Positions 1 through 6,179 of a DNA stretch of 18,034 bases are shown here, one piece after another. The DNA comes from an uncultured Butyricicoccus sp. (GTDB taxonomy: Bacteria > Bacillota > Clostridia > Oscillospirales > Butyricicoccaceae). The stretch spans positions 1-18,034 of the forward strand of contig UQVU01000022.1 of NCBI GenBank assembly GCA_900544475.1. Reading direction: 5' to 3'. Under the pieces are notes generated by a model. That model worked only from the letters and a program-made list of their open reading frames with translations. It was not told the DNA's origin and made no database searches. A program made the position numbers and the translations under genes. Positions within the stretch are counted from its first letter, which is position 1. Every line of letters begins with the position of its first letter.

Positions 1-27
1 AAGAAAAAATAATGAGATATAGGTAAA

Positions 28-150
28 TTAACGGCCGAAGCGGTTGTAAAACGCTTCTTCACGGTCACGACCCACCAGTGCGGAATCTACACGATATGCA
101 CAGGAAAGCATAGAGCCGAGTACTTCGAAATAACCACGAGCCTTTTTCAT
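28..150 (-). CDS. Small unknown protein, 40 residues
   Basis: The minus strand holds an ATG at 150 with a GGAGG ribosome site about nine bases upstream and a TAA at 28-30. The product begins MKKARGYFEVLGSMLSCAYR and ends EEAFYNRFGR. It is rich in Arg, Phe and Tyr, has one Cys, and has no obvious membrane segment or signal peptide. Codons such as CGT, GGT and GAA differ from the GC-rich neighbours and resemble those of well-expressed genes. A strong -10 box lies upstream (214-219). The coding call rests on start, ribosome site, promoter and codon pattern together. I recognise no family and assign no function. It is transcribed divergently from the sigma factor gene. Confidence 0.7.
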   Translation of the reverse strand: MKKARGYFEVLGSMLSCAYRVDSALVGRDREEAFYNRFGR

Positions 151-213
151 AGGGGTTGACCTCCGTTCATTAGCAATATTTTTGTTTGTCTCGGTTTTCC
201 CTTGACAAATAAT

Positions 214-241
214 ATTATAGTGATTTTAGATAAAAATGCAA
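214..241 (-). promoter_or_regulatory. Sigma-A type promoter of the 40-residue gene
   Basis: Read on the minus strand, a perfect TATAAT lies at 219-214. A weak -35 (TTGCAT, 241-236) sits 16 bases upstream. The predicted transcript starts near 207, giving a leader of about 57 bases before the ATG at 150. The region is markedly AT-rich. Confidence 0.6.
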
Positions 242-411
242 TTCGAATTTTGTTTAATATAATCAGAGAATTGCGCTGGGTTTTTGTATATTAAGCACAA
301 ATAAAGATTATGTAAAATGTTAGTAAAGAACAAAAGACGGGTATTTACTGGGAAAATCACAGGAAACGGGAACAATTCCGGGCGCTTTCTCGTGTTGGAG
401 GTGAAAGGAGG

Positions 412-987
412 ATGAGCGATATGCAGGAACGAATGCGCGGGGACGCATTCCTCGAAAACGCGATGGAAAAACACGGCGATGCGGTCTATCGGCTGGCGCT
501 GTGCCGGCTCGGGAGCCGCGCGGACGCCGAGGATGTCTATCAGGACGTTTTTCTCCGCCTGCTGCGCGACAGCACGGAGTTCCGCGACAGCGAGCACCTC
601 AAGGCGTGGCTGCTGCGCGTGACACTGCGCTGCTGCATCGACCTGCGCCGCTCGGCATGGTGGAAGCGCACCGCGCCGATGGAAGCCGCCGCCGACACCG
701 CCGCACCGGAAAACGAAACGGATGACTCGCTGTGGCAGGCGGTCAGGGCGCTGCCGGACGAGCTGCGCACGGTGGTGTGGCTGTTCTATGTCGAGGGCTG
801 CGGAACGGATGAGATTGCACAAATCGTACACTGCCGCCCGGCGACCGTGCGGACAAGGCTGCACCGCGCACGGGCAAAGCTGAAAACCGAACTGGAAGGA
901 GAGCGTGAAGATGAACAAGTGGGACGAAATGAAGAACATCAAGGCCTCGGACGAGCTGAAGGAGCGAACCCTCAGGGCGGCGCGTGA
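412..987 (+). CDS. ECF-type RNA polymerase sigma factor
   Basis: A 191-residue protein of the sigma-70 ECF family, which redirects RNA polymerase to stress promoters. Region 2 spans about residues 18-82 (the DAEDVYQDVFLRLL stretch, then LKAWLLRV). Region 4 spans about 107-161 (ALPDELRTVVWLFYVEG, then the helix-turn-helix ending in ATVRTRLHRARAKL). About 30 further residues follow region 4 and overlap the next gene. Two starts are plausible: ATG 412 with GGAGGTGA at 397-404, or ATG 421 with AGGAGG at 406-411. The 77-base overlap with the downstream membrane protein gene suggests translational coupling, as in sigma/anti-sigma pairs. Assignment as an ECF sigma factor is firm; its regulon is unknown. 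Confidence 0.92.
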   Translation: MSDMQERMRGDAFLENAMEKHGDAVYRLALCRLGSRADAEDVYQDVFLRLLRDSTEFRDSEHLKAWLLRVTLRCCIDLRRSAWWKRTAPMEAAADTAAPENETDDSLWQAVRALPDELRTVVWLFYVEGCGTDEIAQIVHCRPATVRTRLHRARAKLKTELEGEREDEQVGRNEEHQGLGRAEGANPQGGA

Positions 988-1804
988 GGAGCGTGGTAAG
1001 ACGCCGCAGCATATCGGCCGGCCGGCGCACCGGGGCGCGAAGCGAGTGCTTGCGGCGGCGTGTGCGTTCGCTGTCGTGCTCGGCGGCGCGGCGCTTTCCG
1101 GCAGACAGACCGGCGGCAGCGCGGCCGACGAAATCGTGCACACGTTCGGTCTGGTGGCCTATGCTGCCGAAACCGATGAAATGCGTCAGCCGAAGGAGAG
1201 CAAAATCGTGTTCGACTGCGGAAGCGGCGTGGACGACCCGGAAAAGGGCTTCTACTCGGGCTGTCTGTTCAAGGTGACGGGCGAGGACATCAAAACCGTG
1301 TCCGCGTCCATCGACAACGGCGCGATTTACCGTACGAAAACCGTGAAGGATACCTCGGACGACCGCGACGAATGGGTGCGCACCATGCATCAGGGCACCA
1401 ACCCCGAGCTGGACGGCGCAGACCGGATCATGGTTTGGGGCAGTGACGAGATGCATATGTACGCCGACCTGTGCTGGAAGCTGGACAACGGCTTCACCGA
1501 CGAGCACAATCCGGACGTCAGCTACGGTCTTTGGCTGCCGTCTGAGCCGTCGGAGGACGAGAACGCGGATTTGCAGCAGGAGTGGCACGAGACTGTGGAC
1601 CGTCTGGAGGGCACGAAGCTGACCGTGACCGTGACGTTCGCGGACGGCTCTACGCAGACGCGCACCATGACCCTGCACACCGGCAAGCTCGGCATCGAAT
1701 TTAACGATGACACGAGCGACCCGCAGCTGAACGGCGAGGTGCTGACCGACGCGCAGGCGGAGGAGCAGGGCTACCTCTACGGCGTGTACGGCGAGCTGGA
1801 CTGA
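911..1804 (+). CDS. Putative membrane-anchored anti-sigma factor
   Basis: A protein of about 297 residues. A short charged cytoplasmic N-terminus (MNKWDEMKNIKASDELKERT...) is followed by a single membrane segment at about residues 40-60 (VLAAACAFAVVLGGAAL) and a large acidic domain of about 230 residues that should lie outside the membrane. This layout, together with the overlap with the ECF sigma gene, is typical of anti-sigma factors of the RsiV/DUF4179 kind. ATG 911 is preferred because GGAG at 898-901 is nine bases upstream; a GTG at 905 is the alternative. The function is inferred from topology and position. I cannot name the extracellular domain or its signal, and no protease cleavage motif is evident. 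Confidence 0.7.
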   Translation: MNKWDEMKNIKASDELKERTLRAAREERGKTPQHIGRPAHRGAKRVLAAACAFAVVLGGAALSGRQTGGSAADEIVHTFGLVAYAAETDEMRQPKESKIVFDCGSGVDDPEKGFYSGCLFKVTGEDIKTVSASIDNGAIYRTKTVKDTSDDRDEWVRTMHQGTNPELDGADRIMVWGSDEMHMYADLCWKLDNGFTDEHNPDVSYGLWLPSEPSEDENADLQQEWHETVDRLEGTKLTVTVTFADGSTQTRTMTLHTGKLGIEFNDDTSDPQLNGEVLTDAQAEEQGYLYGVYGELD

Positions 1805-1815
1805 GCACGGTTTTC

Positions 1816-1844
1816 TTGGCAAGCGACCGAAGAAAGCCTATAAT
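1816..1844 (+). promoter_or_regulatory. Sigma-A type promoter of the 45-residue gene
   Basis: TTGGCA (1816-1821), 17 bases, then TATAAT (1839-1844): a near-consensus promoter lying just after the stop codon of the anti-sigma gene. Transcription should start near 1851. An inverted repeat, CCCGGT (1845-1850) and ACCGGG (1860-1865), spans that start and could be an operator or a leader hairpin. Confidence 0.75.
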
Positions 1845-1879
1845 CCCGGTAGGAAACTAACCGGGGAAGGTATGCGAAT

Positions 1880-2017
1880 ATGCTGTTCGAAAAACTGAAA
1901 CAGGCGTGGGCGGACTGGCTGGACCGCATGGCGAACCAGAACAAGGCTGCCTTCGGCAGCGAACCGCTCGACTGCTGCCGCGTCGGCCGCGAAAACCGGC
2001 AGAAAAATAAGAAATAA
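1880..2017 (+). CDS. Small unknown protein, 45 residues
   Basis: ATG 1880 has an AAGG ribosome site at 1867-1870, nine bases upstream; TAA is at 2015-2017. The product starts MLFEKLKQAWADWLDRM, a likely amphipathic helix with two Trp, continues through a Gly-Ser-Glu-Pro turn to a vicinal Cys pair (LDCCRVG), and ends in a Lys/Asn-rich tail. It has its own strong promoter and is followed by a hairpin terminator, so it appears to be an independent gene rather than part of the sigma operon. I do not recognise a family. The Cys pair could be redox-active or bind metal, but that is speculation. Confidence 0.65.
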   Translation: MLFEKLKQAWADWLDRMANQNKAAFGSEPLDCCRVGRENRQKNKK

Positions 2018-2021
2018 AGAA

Positions 2022-2050
2022 AAAGACCGGAGCAGAACGCTCCGGTCTTT
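2022..2050. terminator. Strong hairpin, probable bidirectional terminator
   Basis: A perfect 12-bp stem (arms 2022-2033 and 2039-2050, loop AGAAC) directly follows the 45-residue gene. On the minus strand it is followed by a T-rich tail, so it can end the transcript carrying repeat copy A. On the plus strand only three T follow. The 29-bp unit recurs at 2269-2297 with one change. Confidence 0.7.
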
Positions 2051-2052
2051 CA

Positions 2053-2266
2053 GTCTGTCGATAAAGCCAATTTTTCGATAGTATTGCGCTTCGCGCGGGA
2101 ACGCGCATGAAATAGATTTTGCTGCGCAAAATCATAAAAACCGGGAGCATGTATCACGGCTTTTATACTTATAGAGGGAGAAAGTTTCCGCATGGGAACT
2201 TTCGGACGTCCGTGTTTTGCGAAGTCAAAACACAGATTGTCGGAAAAACGAAGTTTTTCGACAGTC
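2053..2266 (-). repeat. Structured intergenic element, copy A (six hairpins)
   Basis: Inverted relative to copies B and C, and therefore in sense with the pspA operon that ends at 2314. It carries the same six hairpins as the other copies. Its 41-nt core (2173-2213) is identical to that of copy C. Stem sequences differ from B and C by paired changes: hairpin 1 is AAAAA/TTTTT, hairpin 2 GTGTTTTG/CAAAACAC, hairpin 5 GATTTTGC/GCAAAATC. The termini are near-inverted repeats (GTCTGTCG at 2053, CGACAGTC ending 2266). It is about 20 bp longer than the others because of extra sequence near its far end (2053-2090). Two almost identical 29-bp hairpin units flank it. Confidence 0.85.
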
Positions 2267-2268
2267 TT

Positions 2269-2297
2269 AAAGACCGGGGCAGAACGCTCCGGTCTTT
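2269..2297. terminator. Terminator-like hairpin after pspA
   Basis: A 12-bp stem with one imperfect pair (A-C when read in the pspA direction, G-T on the other strand) and a five-base loop lies 16 bases past the pspA stop. The tail in the pspA direction is only TTTAAG, so it may be leaky and allow read-through into repeat copy A. It is a direct repeat of 2022-2050 (28 of 29 bases). Confidence 0.55.
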
Positions 2298-2313
2298 GCT
2301 GTCTGATGGGAGG

Positions 2314-3000
2314 TTAAAGTCCCATCTCTTTCTTCATTTTTTCGAGTTCGTCCTCGACGGCGGCGTTCTTGGTCGCGTCCGCGTACTTCTTTTCCAGCTC
2401 GGCGGCGGGGTCGAGCGGCGTTTCATTCAGCGACTGCATCGCGTTCGAGCGGTCAAGCATCGCGTCCGCCTTGTTTTCCATGCGCGCGATGGCATCACCG
2501 AGCTTGCTCTCGTCCGCGCCGGTGTGGCTGCCCATCACGCTCGCGGCTTTCTCCTGTGCGCGGGCGAGCGCCATCTTGCTCTGGATGGCCTCGCGGCGCT
2601 GACGCAGCGTTTCCGCATCGGAAACCAGCTTATCGTGCACCTGACGCATCCGCATGGTGTTCTCGTGCGCGGTCGCGAGCAGTTTTTCCAGCTCTTCGAT
2701 GCGCCCGTCGATTTCCTGCTTCTTCGCAAGGAATACGCGCGCGTCGTCCTCGTTGCTCAGCTGAAGCGCACGGCGGGCGAGGTCGGCGTTTTTCGCGCTT
2801 TCCTGACGCTTTTCGTCAAGCTGACGCTGAATGCGGCTTTCCTCTGCCATGACAGCGGCGGTTTCGCGCTTGACGTCCGCGAGGTCGCTCATCAGCTGGC
2901 GCATATACTGGTCCATCATTTTCGCCGGGTCCTCCGCTCGGTCAAGCAGGTCGTTGATGTTCGCCTTGATGATCGTGGAGAAACGTTCGAGAATACTCAT
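2314..3000 (-). CDS. pspA: PspA/IM30 family membrane-protecting protein
   Basis: A 228-residue, almost wholly helical and charged protein. It begins MSILERFSTIIKANINDLLD and has the PspA-typical EDPAKMMDQYMRQL segment around residues 23-36, followed by long coiled-coil heptads to the C-terminus. PspA/IM30 proteins bind and stabilise the inner face of the membrane under stress and can form ESCRT-III-like assemblies. The length matches the family (about 220-230). It is the last gene of a three-gene minus-strand unit, 18 bases after the TPM gene; a ribosome site resembling AAAGGA precedes ATG 3000. No pspF or pspBC homologue is nearby, as usual for Bacillota. Family assignment is secure; the trigger is unknown. 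Confidence 0.92.
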   Translation of the reverse strand: MSILERFSTIIKANINDLLDRAEDPAKMMDQYMRQLMSDLADVKRETAAVMAEESRIQRQLDEKRQESAKNADLARRALQLSNEDDARVFLAKKQEIDGRIEELEKLLATAHENTMRMRQVHDKLVSDAETLRQRREAIQSKMALARAQEKAASVMGSHTGADESKLGDAIARMENKADAMLDRSNAMQSLNETPLDPAAELEKKYADATKNAAVEDELEKMKKEMGL

Positions 3001-3018
3001 GTTAATCGTTCCTTTCCG

Positions 3019-4059
3019 TTATTTATGTGTGTCGGTGTTTTCGTACTTTTTCGCGCGCTCGGCGGCTTCATCGGTGCCGAAGCTCTCGAGCGGGGTGCTC
3101 CACATCTTTTCGTCCGCCTGCCGCTGGCGCTCCTTGGCCTCGCGGCGCTTCTGGACGGCAAAGATGATGAGCGCGATAACAACGATCGCCGCGAAGCTGA
3201 CCGCGATGGGAACCACGGGCGATTTGGTTGTCGTCATGATGCGCTTGGCTGTTTTCGCGAAGGCGTTCGAGAAAATCTCCTCTTCGCTGACCGAACTGTC
3301 GTTGTAGTAGCGGTCGAGGTAGTCCGCGAGGATGCTGACCGCCTCGTTGTCCATCACGGTTTTGGCCTGCGAGCCGACCGTATAGCCGCAGTTGTAGCCG
3401 CCGCGTCCGTCGTCGCAGAACACGAGCAGGAAATGCGCTTCATCGGTAAACAGCTGCGGATAGAGCGCTTCGGCGCGGCTCTTAAGGTCGGGAACCGAGG
3501 TGCTTTCGCCGTTCGGCAGGATGTAGACATATGGCTGCACGCCGGTTTCACGGTAGAACTGTTTGAGTCCGCTGACAAGCTCGCTTTCGTTGTGGATCCA
3601 GTCGCCGTCGGCGTCCGTGTAGTAGCCGGTTTCCGTCACAGCGTTCGCCGGAAGCGCTTCACGCGCGACCGTGGAGGCCGTGATACTGCCGCCGGAGCCG
3701 CCCGAGAAGAAAAATCCAATGCCGCAGAACAGCAGCACCACGAGAACGAGAATGACGAGCGTCGTGCCGCAGCCCGAGCCGCCGCTGTTGTTCTGCCCGT
3801 TTCCGTTTCCGCCGCCGTTTCCGCCGCCGCCGTAGTAACGGCGCGAGTTGTCGATGATGATGGGGCCGGTGCGGTAGGGCCTGCGCGGGGGAGGTGGGGG
3901 TGCGCCCCAGCCGCCCGGTCTGCCGCCGCCGAAATTACCGCCGCCGCTTCGTCCGCCGCTGTGGCTTCCGCCGGAAAAACCGCCGGACGAGCGTCCGCCG
4001 CCCGAAAAGCCGCCGCCCCCGCCGGAGAAACCGCCGCCGCCGCCACCTGATCTGCCCAT
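3019..4059 (-). CDS. TPM-domain membrane protein with Gly-rich N-terminus
   Basis: A 346-residue protein. Residues 1-70 are a Gly/Ser/Arg low-complexity segment made of GGG, GGF and GGS repeats, followed by a Pro/Arg patch. A membrane segment follows at about 99-118 (TTLVILVLVVLLFCGIGFFF). A domain of about 130 residues (135-260: DADGDWIHNESELVSGLKQF, YVYILPNGES, FLLVFCDDGRGGYNCGYTVG) resembles the TPM family (PF04536). A second membrane segment at about 277-297 leads to a charged tail. TPM proteins of bacteria are poorly characterised envelope proteins. There is no ordinary signal peptide; the Gly-rich region precedes the first membrane helix. It lies between the darB-like gene (27 bases) and pspA (18 bases), so a shared role at the membrane is inferred. 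Confidence 0.8.
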   Translation of the reverse strand: MGRSGGGGGGFSGGGGGFSGGGRSSGGFSGGSHSGGRSGGGNFGGGRPGGWGAPPPPPRRPYRTGPIIIDNSRRYYGGGGNGGGNGNGQNNSGGSGCGTTLVILVLVVLLFCGIGFFFSGGSGGSITASTVAREALPANAVTETGYYTDADGDWIHNESELVSGLKQFYRETGVQPYVYILPNGESTSVPDLKSRAEALYPQLFTDEAHFLLVFCDDGRGGYNCGYTVGSQAKTVMDNEAVSILADYLDRYYNDSSVSEEEIFSNAFAKTAKRIMTTTKSPVVPIAVSFAAIVVIALIIFAVQKRREAKERQRQADEKMWSTPLESFGTDEAAERAKKYENTDTHK

Positions 4060-4086
4060 ATGTATTCCCCCTGTTTTTCTGTAAAA

Positions 4087-4518
4087 TCAGTGCTTTTTCT
4101 CGGTCTGCTTGAGCTGTTCCGATACCTGCTTGTAGCTTTCGGAAAGCTGGCGGATAACGTCGCGCCGCGTGACGATGCCGCAGAGCGTGCCGCGGCCGTC
4201 CATGACCGGAACGAAATTCTGGTCGCTCACCAGCTCGACAAGGTCCTCCATGTGCGCATCGATCGCGCAGGAGCGGTGATGCACGCGGCGATTGACCTCG
4301 GAGAGCGGCATATTCTCGGCCTGCTCGAGCGGGTGCTCCAGAAGCAGACGGAGAAAATCGCCCTCGGTGATGGTGCCGACATAGCGGCCCTTCTGGGTGA
4401 TGACCGGAACGGCGGTAAAGCCGCTTTCCGCCATGCGTTTCAGCGCACAGCTGACCGTGTCGGTATCGTAAACATAGACCACTTCGGCCTTTGGCTTGAG
4501 AAAAAAGGATACGTTCAT
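4087..4518 (-). CDS. Two-CBS-domain protein, DarB/CbpB-like
   Basis: A 143-residue protein made of two CBS domains: residues about 8-65 (TDTVSCALKRMAESGFTAVP, YVGTITEGDFLRLLL) and about 75-130 (FVPVMDGRGTLCGIVTRRDV). A short helical tail follows. Length and layout match the stand-alone CBS proteins DarB (YkuL) of Bacillus and CbpB of Listeria, which bind c-di-AMP and control (p)ppGpp synthesis and other partners. The GIVTRRDVI end of CBS2 resembles the GIFTRR segment of YkuL as I recall it. Ligand specificity cannot be read from sequence; AMP/ATP binding is the alternative. It is the first gene of the operon, with a consensus promoter at 4625-4597 and a GAGG site eight bases before ATG. Confidence 0.75.
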   Translation of the reverse strand: MNVSFFLKPKAEVVYVYDTDTVSCALKRMAESGFTAVPVITQKGRYVGTITEGDFLRLLLEHPLEQAENMPLSEVNRRVHHRSCAIDAHMEDLVELVSDQNFVPVMDGRGTLCGIVTRRDVIRQLSESYKQVSEQLKQTEKKH

Positions 4519-4596
4519 ATGCGTTACCTCACAGCGGCGCGGAGCCGCCCGTTTATGTGATGGCCTGCAAGGACAGACCCATACTCTCTTGTCTAC

Positions 4597-4625
4597 ATTG
4601 TACGATGAACGGCAGGGAAGGTCAA
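4597..4625 (-). promoter_or_regulatory. Sigma-A type promoter of the CBS-TPM-pspA operon
   Basis: On the minus strand TTGACC (4625-4620) is followed after 17 bases by TACAAT (4602-4597). The transcript should begin near 4590, about 70 bases before the CBS-protein ATG. The leader contains a GCGGC/GCCGC hairpin just before the ribosome site. It is divergent from the promoter at 4711-4739, with about 85 bases between the two -35 boxes. Confidence 0.8.
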
Positions 4626-4710
4626 CTGAAAATGGGCAATGCTTACACTTTATTTACAATTTAACAGCGGGCGGCGCGGGAAAGTTTTTCAAAAAAAGCG
4701 GCATCGGCTC

Positions 4711-4739
4711 TTGACCGCAGCGCTTTTAACTGATAAAAT
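4711..4739 (+). promoter_or_regulatory. Sigma-A type promoter of the ABC_sub_bind lipoprotein gene
   Basis: TTGACC (4711-4716), 17 bases, TAAAAT (4734-4739), with a TG at 4731-4732 giving an extended -10. The leader of about 65 bases holds a GTG-rich inverted repeat near 4765-4778 and a purine-rich ribosome site before ATG 4814. Confidence 0.8.
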
Positions 4740-4813
4740 GTAAAAGTGACAGACGGCTGCGGCCGTGTGCACACACGCGATATGCGAAAAATGTTAGAAA
4801 AGAAGGGTTTTCT

Positions 4814-5833
4814 ATGAAGAAGAGATTACTCGCGGCGCTGATGGCAGGCGCTATGGCACTGACGATGACGGCCTGCGGCGGCAGCAGCAGCGCTTCCGGC
4901 AGCGATGACAGCAATGCGGCTTCCGGCGGCGATGGCGCTTCGGTCGGCAGCTACAAGGTCGGTATCGTGCAGCTGGTTCAGCACGAGGCGCTCGACGCGG
5001 CAACGCAGGGCTTCCAGGACAAGCTGACCGAGCTGGTCGAGGCGGACGGCGGCGAGGTCAAGTTCGACCTCCAGAACGCTTCCGGCGAGTCTGCGAACTG
5101 CTCGACCATCGTAAACGGCTTTGTTTCCGCGAACGATGACCTCATCATGGCAAACGCGACCGCAGCGCTTCAGGCAGCGCAGGCGGCTACCTCTGATATT
5201 CCGATCCTCGGCACCTCTGTTACCGACTACGGCACCGCACTCGGCATTTCCGACTGGACCGGCAAGACCGGCACCAACATCTCCGGCACCACCGACCTCG
5301 CACCGCTCGACGGTCAGGCCGATATGCTCAAGGAGCTGTTCCCGGACGCGAAGAACGTAGGTCTGCTGTACTGCTCGGCTGAGCCGAACTCCAAGTACCA
5401 GATCGACACCATCAAGCCGATGCTTGAGAAGCTGGGCTACACCTGCACCGAGTTCGCGTTCACTGACTCGAACGACGTTGCGTCTGTTACCCAGAAGGCC
5501 GCTTCCGGCAGCGACGTTATCTATGTTCCGACCGATAACACCGCCGCTTCCTGCACCGAGGCAATCGCAAATGTTGTTATCCCGGCAGGTATCCCGGTAA
5601 TCGCGGGCGAGCAGGGCATCTGCAACGGCTGCGGCGTTGCAACTCTGTCCATCGACTACCACGAGCTGGGCGAGGCTACCGGCGAGATGGCATATGAGAT
5701 CCTGGTCAAGGGCGCAAACCCGGGCGACATGGAAGTTCAGTCCGCTCCGAACTTCACCAAGATGTACAACAAGGCAAACTGCGAGAAGCTCGGCATCACC
5801 GTTCCGGATGACTATACTGCTATCGAGGGATAA
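4814..5833 (+). CDS. ABC_sub_bind-type substrate-binding lipoprotein
   Basis: A 339-residue protein with a lipoprotein signal: MKKRLLAALM, hydrophobic core, then MTAC with the lipidated Cys at residue 21, followed by a Gly/Ser/Asp linker to about residue 45. The mature part has the two-lobed periplasmic-binding fold of the ABC_sub_bind family (PF04392): VGIVQLVQHEALDAATQGF, DIPILGTSVTDY, KNVGLLYCSAEPNSKYQID, GIPVIAGEQGICNGCGVATL, YHELGEATGEMAYEIL. Relatives (TrpX/YtrF-like sets) bind tryptophan/tyrosine-type or other small ligands. Its usual permease and ATPase partners are not adjacent: repeat copy B begins at the last base of the stop codon. Codon use favours GTT/GGT/ATC, suggesting high expression. 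The ligand is unknown. Confidence 0.88.
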   Translation: MKKRLLAALMAGAMALTMTACGGSSSASGSDDSNAASGGDGASVGSYKVGIVQLVQHEALDAATQGFQDKLTELVEADGGEVKFDLQNASGESANCSTIVNGFVSANDDLIMANATAALQAAQAATSDIPILGTSVTDYGTALGISDWTGKTGTNISGTTDLAPLDGQADMLKELFPDAKNVGLLYCSAEPNSKYQIDTIKPMLEKLGYTCTEFAFTDSNDVASVTQKAASGSDVIYVPTDNTAASCTEAIANVVIPAGIPVIAGEQGICNGCGVATLSIDYHELGEATGEMAYEILVKGANPGDMEVQSAPNFTKMYNKANCEKLGITVPDDYTAIEG

Positions 5834-6027
5834 CTGTCGCAAAACTTCGTTTTGCCGACAAGTTGTGTTCTGCTCTGGCAGAACACGGACGTCCGAAAGT
5901 TCCCATTCGGAAACTTTCTCCCTCTTAAAGTCAGAAAACCGAGGTACACGCCCCCGGTTTTCTGGAATTTGCAGAGCAAATTCTATTTAATGCGCGCTGC
6001 CGCGCGGCAGCCGGTAATTCAGACAGT
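5833..6027 (+). repeat. Structured intergenic element, copy B (six hairpins)
   Basis: 195 bp starting at the last base of the lipoprotein stop codon. Hairpin 1: TGTCG-CAAAA/TTTTG-C-CGACA with a CTTCG loop (5835-5860). Hairpin 2: GTGTTCTGC/GCAGAACAC (5865-5886). Hairpin 3: GAAAGTT/AACTTTC, preceded by GGACGTCC (5887-5918). Hairpin 4: AGAAAACCG/CGGTTTTCT (about 5933-5963). Hairpin 5: GAATTTGC/GCAAATTC (about 5965-5983). Hairpin 6: GCGCG/CGCGC (about 5992-6006). The ends are ACTGTC and GACAGT, perfect inverted repeats. The 41-nt core (5885-5925) differs from copies A and C at one base. Confidence 0.88.
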
Positions 6028-6044
6028 AACGCTGCTGATAGAAG

Positions 6045-6083
6045 AAGACCGTTCCTCTTTGCATGGGGGAGCGGTCTTTTTTT
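6045..6083 (+). terminator. Intrinsic terminator after repeat copy B
   Basis: An 11-bp stem with one G-T pair (6045-6055 with 6068-6078) is followed by seven T. It ends the lipoprotein transcript after the structured element. The stem opens with AAGACCG, like the hairpins flanking copy A. Confidence 0.85.
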
Positions 6084-6099
6084 GCTTCTGTGCAAATTC

Positions 6100-6128
6100 T
6101 TCACAACAAACGCAAGCTGTGATATAAT
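6100..6128 (+). promoter_or_regulatory. Extended -10 promoter of the GH13-NUDIX unit
   Basis: TTCACA (6100-6105), 17 bases, TATAAT (6123-6128), with TG at 6120-6121 making an extended -10. Transcription should start near 6135, about 45 bases before the GTG start at 6180. Confidence 0.75.
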
Positions 6129-6179
6129 AATAATGTATCACTGTCGGCGGAAAGCCGATAAAGGGCAGGGGGAAAACTC

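Noticed and set aside
202..231. Plus-strand TTGACA at 202-207 as promoter for the sigma gene
   Set aside because: At 16-18 bases spacing only weak -10 matches (TTTAGA/TTAGAT) occur; the perfect TATAAT nearby is on the opposite strand.
2119..4050. A 643-codon plus-strand open frame opposite pspA and the TPM gene
   Set aside because: It is antisense to two well-recognised proteins, its translation is Arg/Ala/Val-rich without family features, and it includes repeat copy A. It is a product of GC-rich codon bias.
2053..6027. CRISPR array or tRNA-like cluster explanation of the repeated hairpins
   Set aside because: The copies are kilobases apart, about 200 bp long and differ internally; there are no regular spacers, cloverleaf or CCA end.
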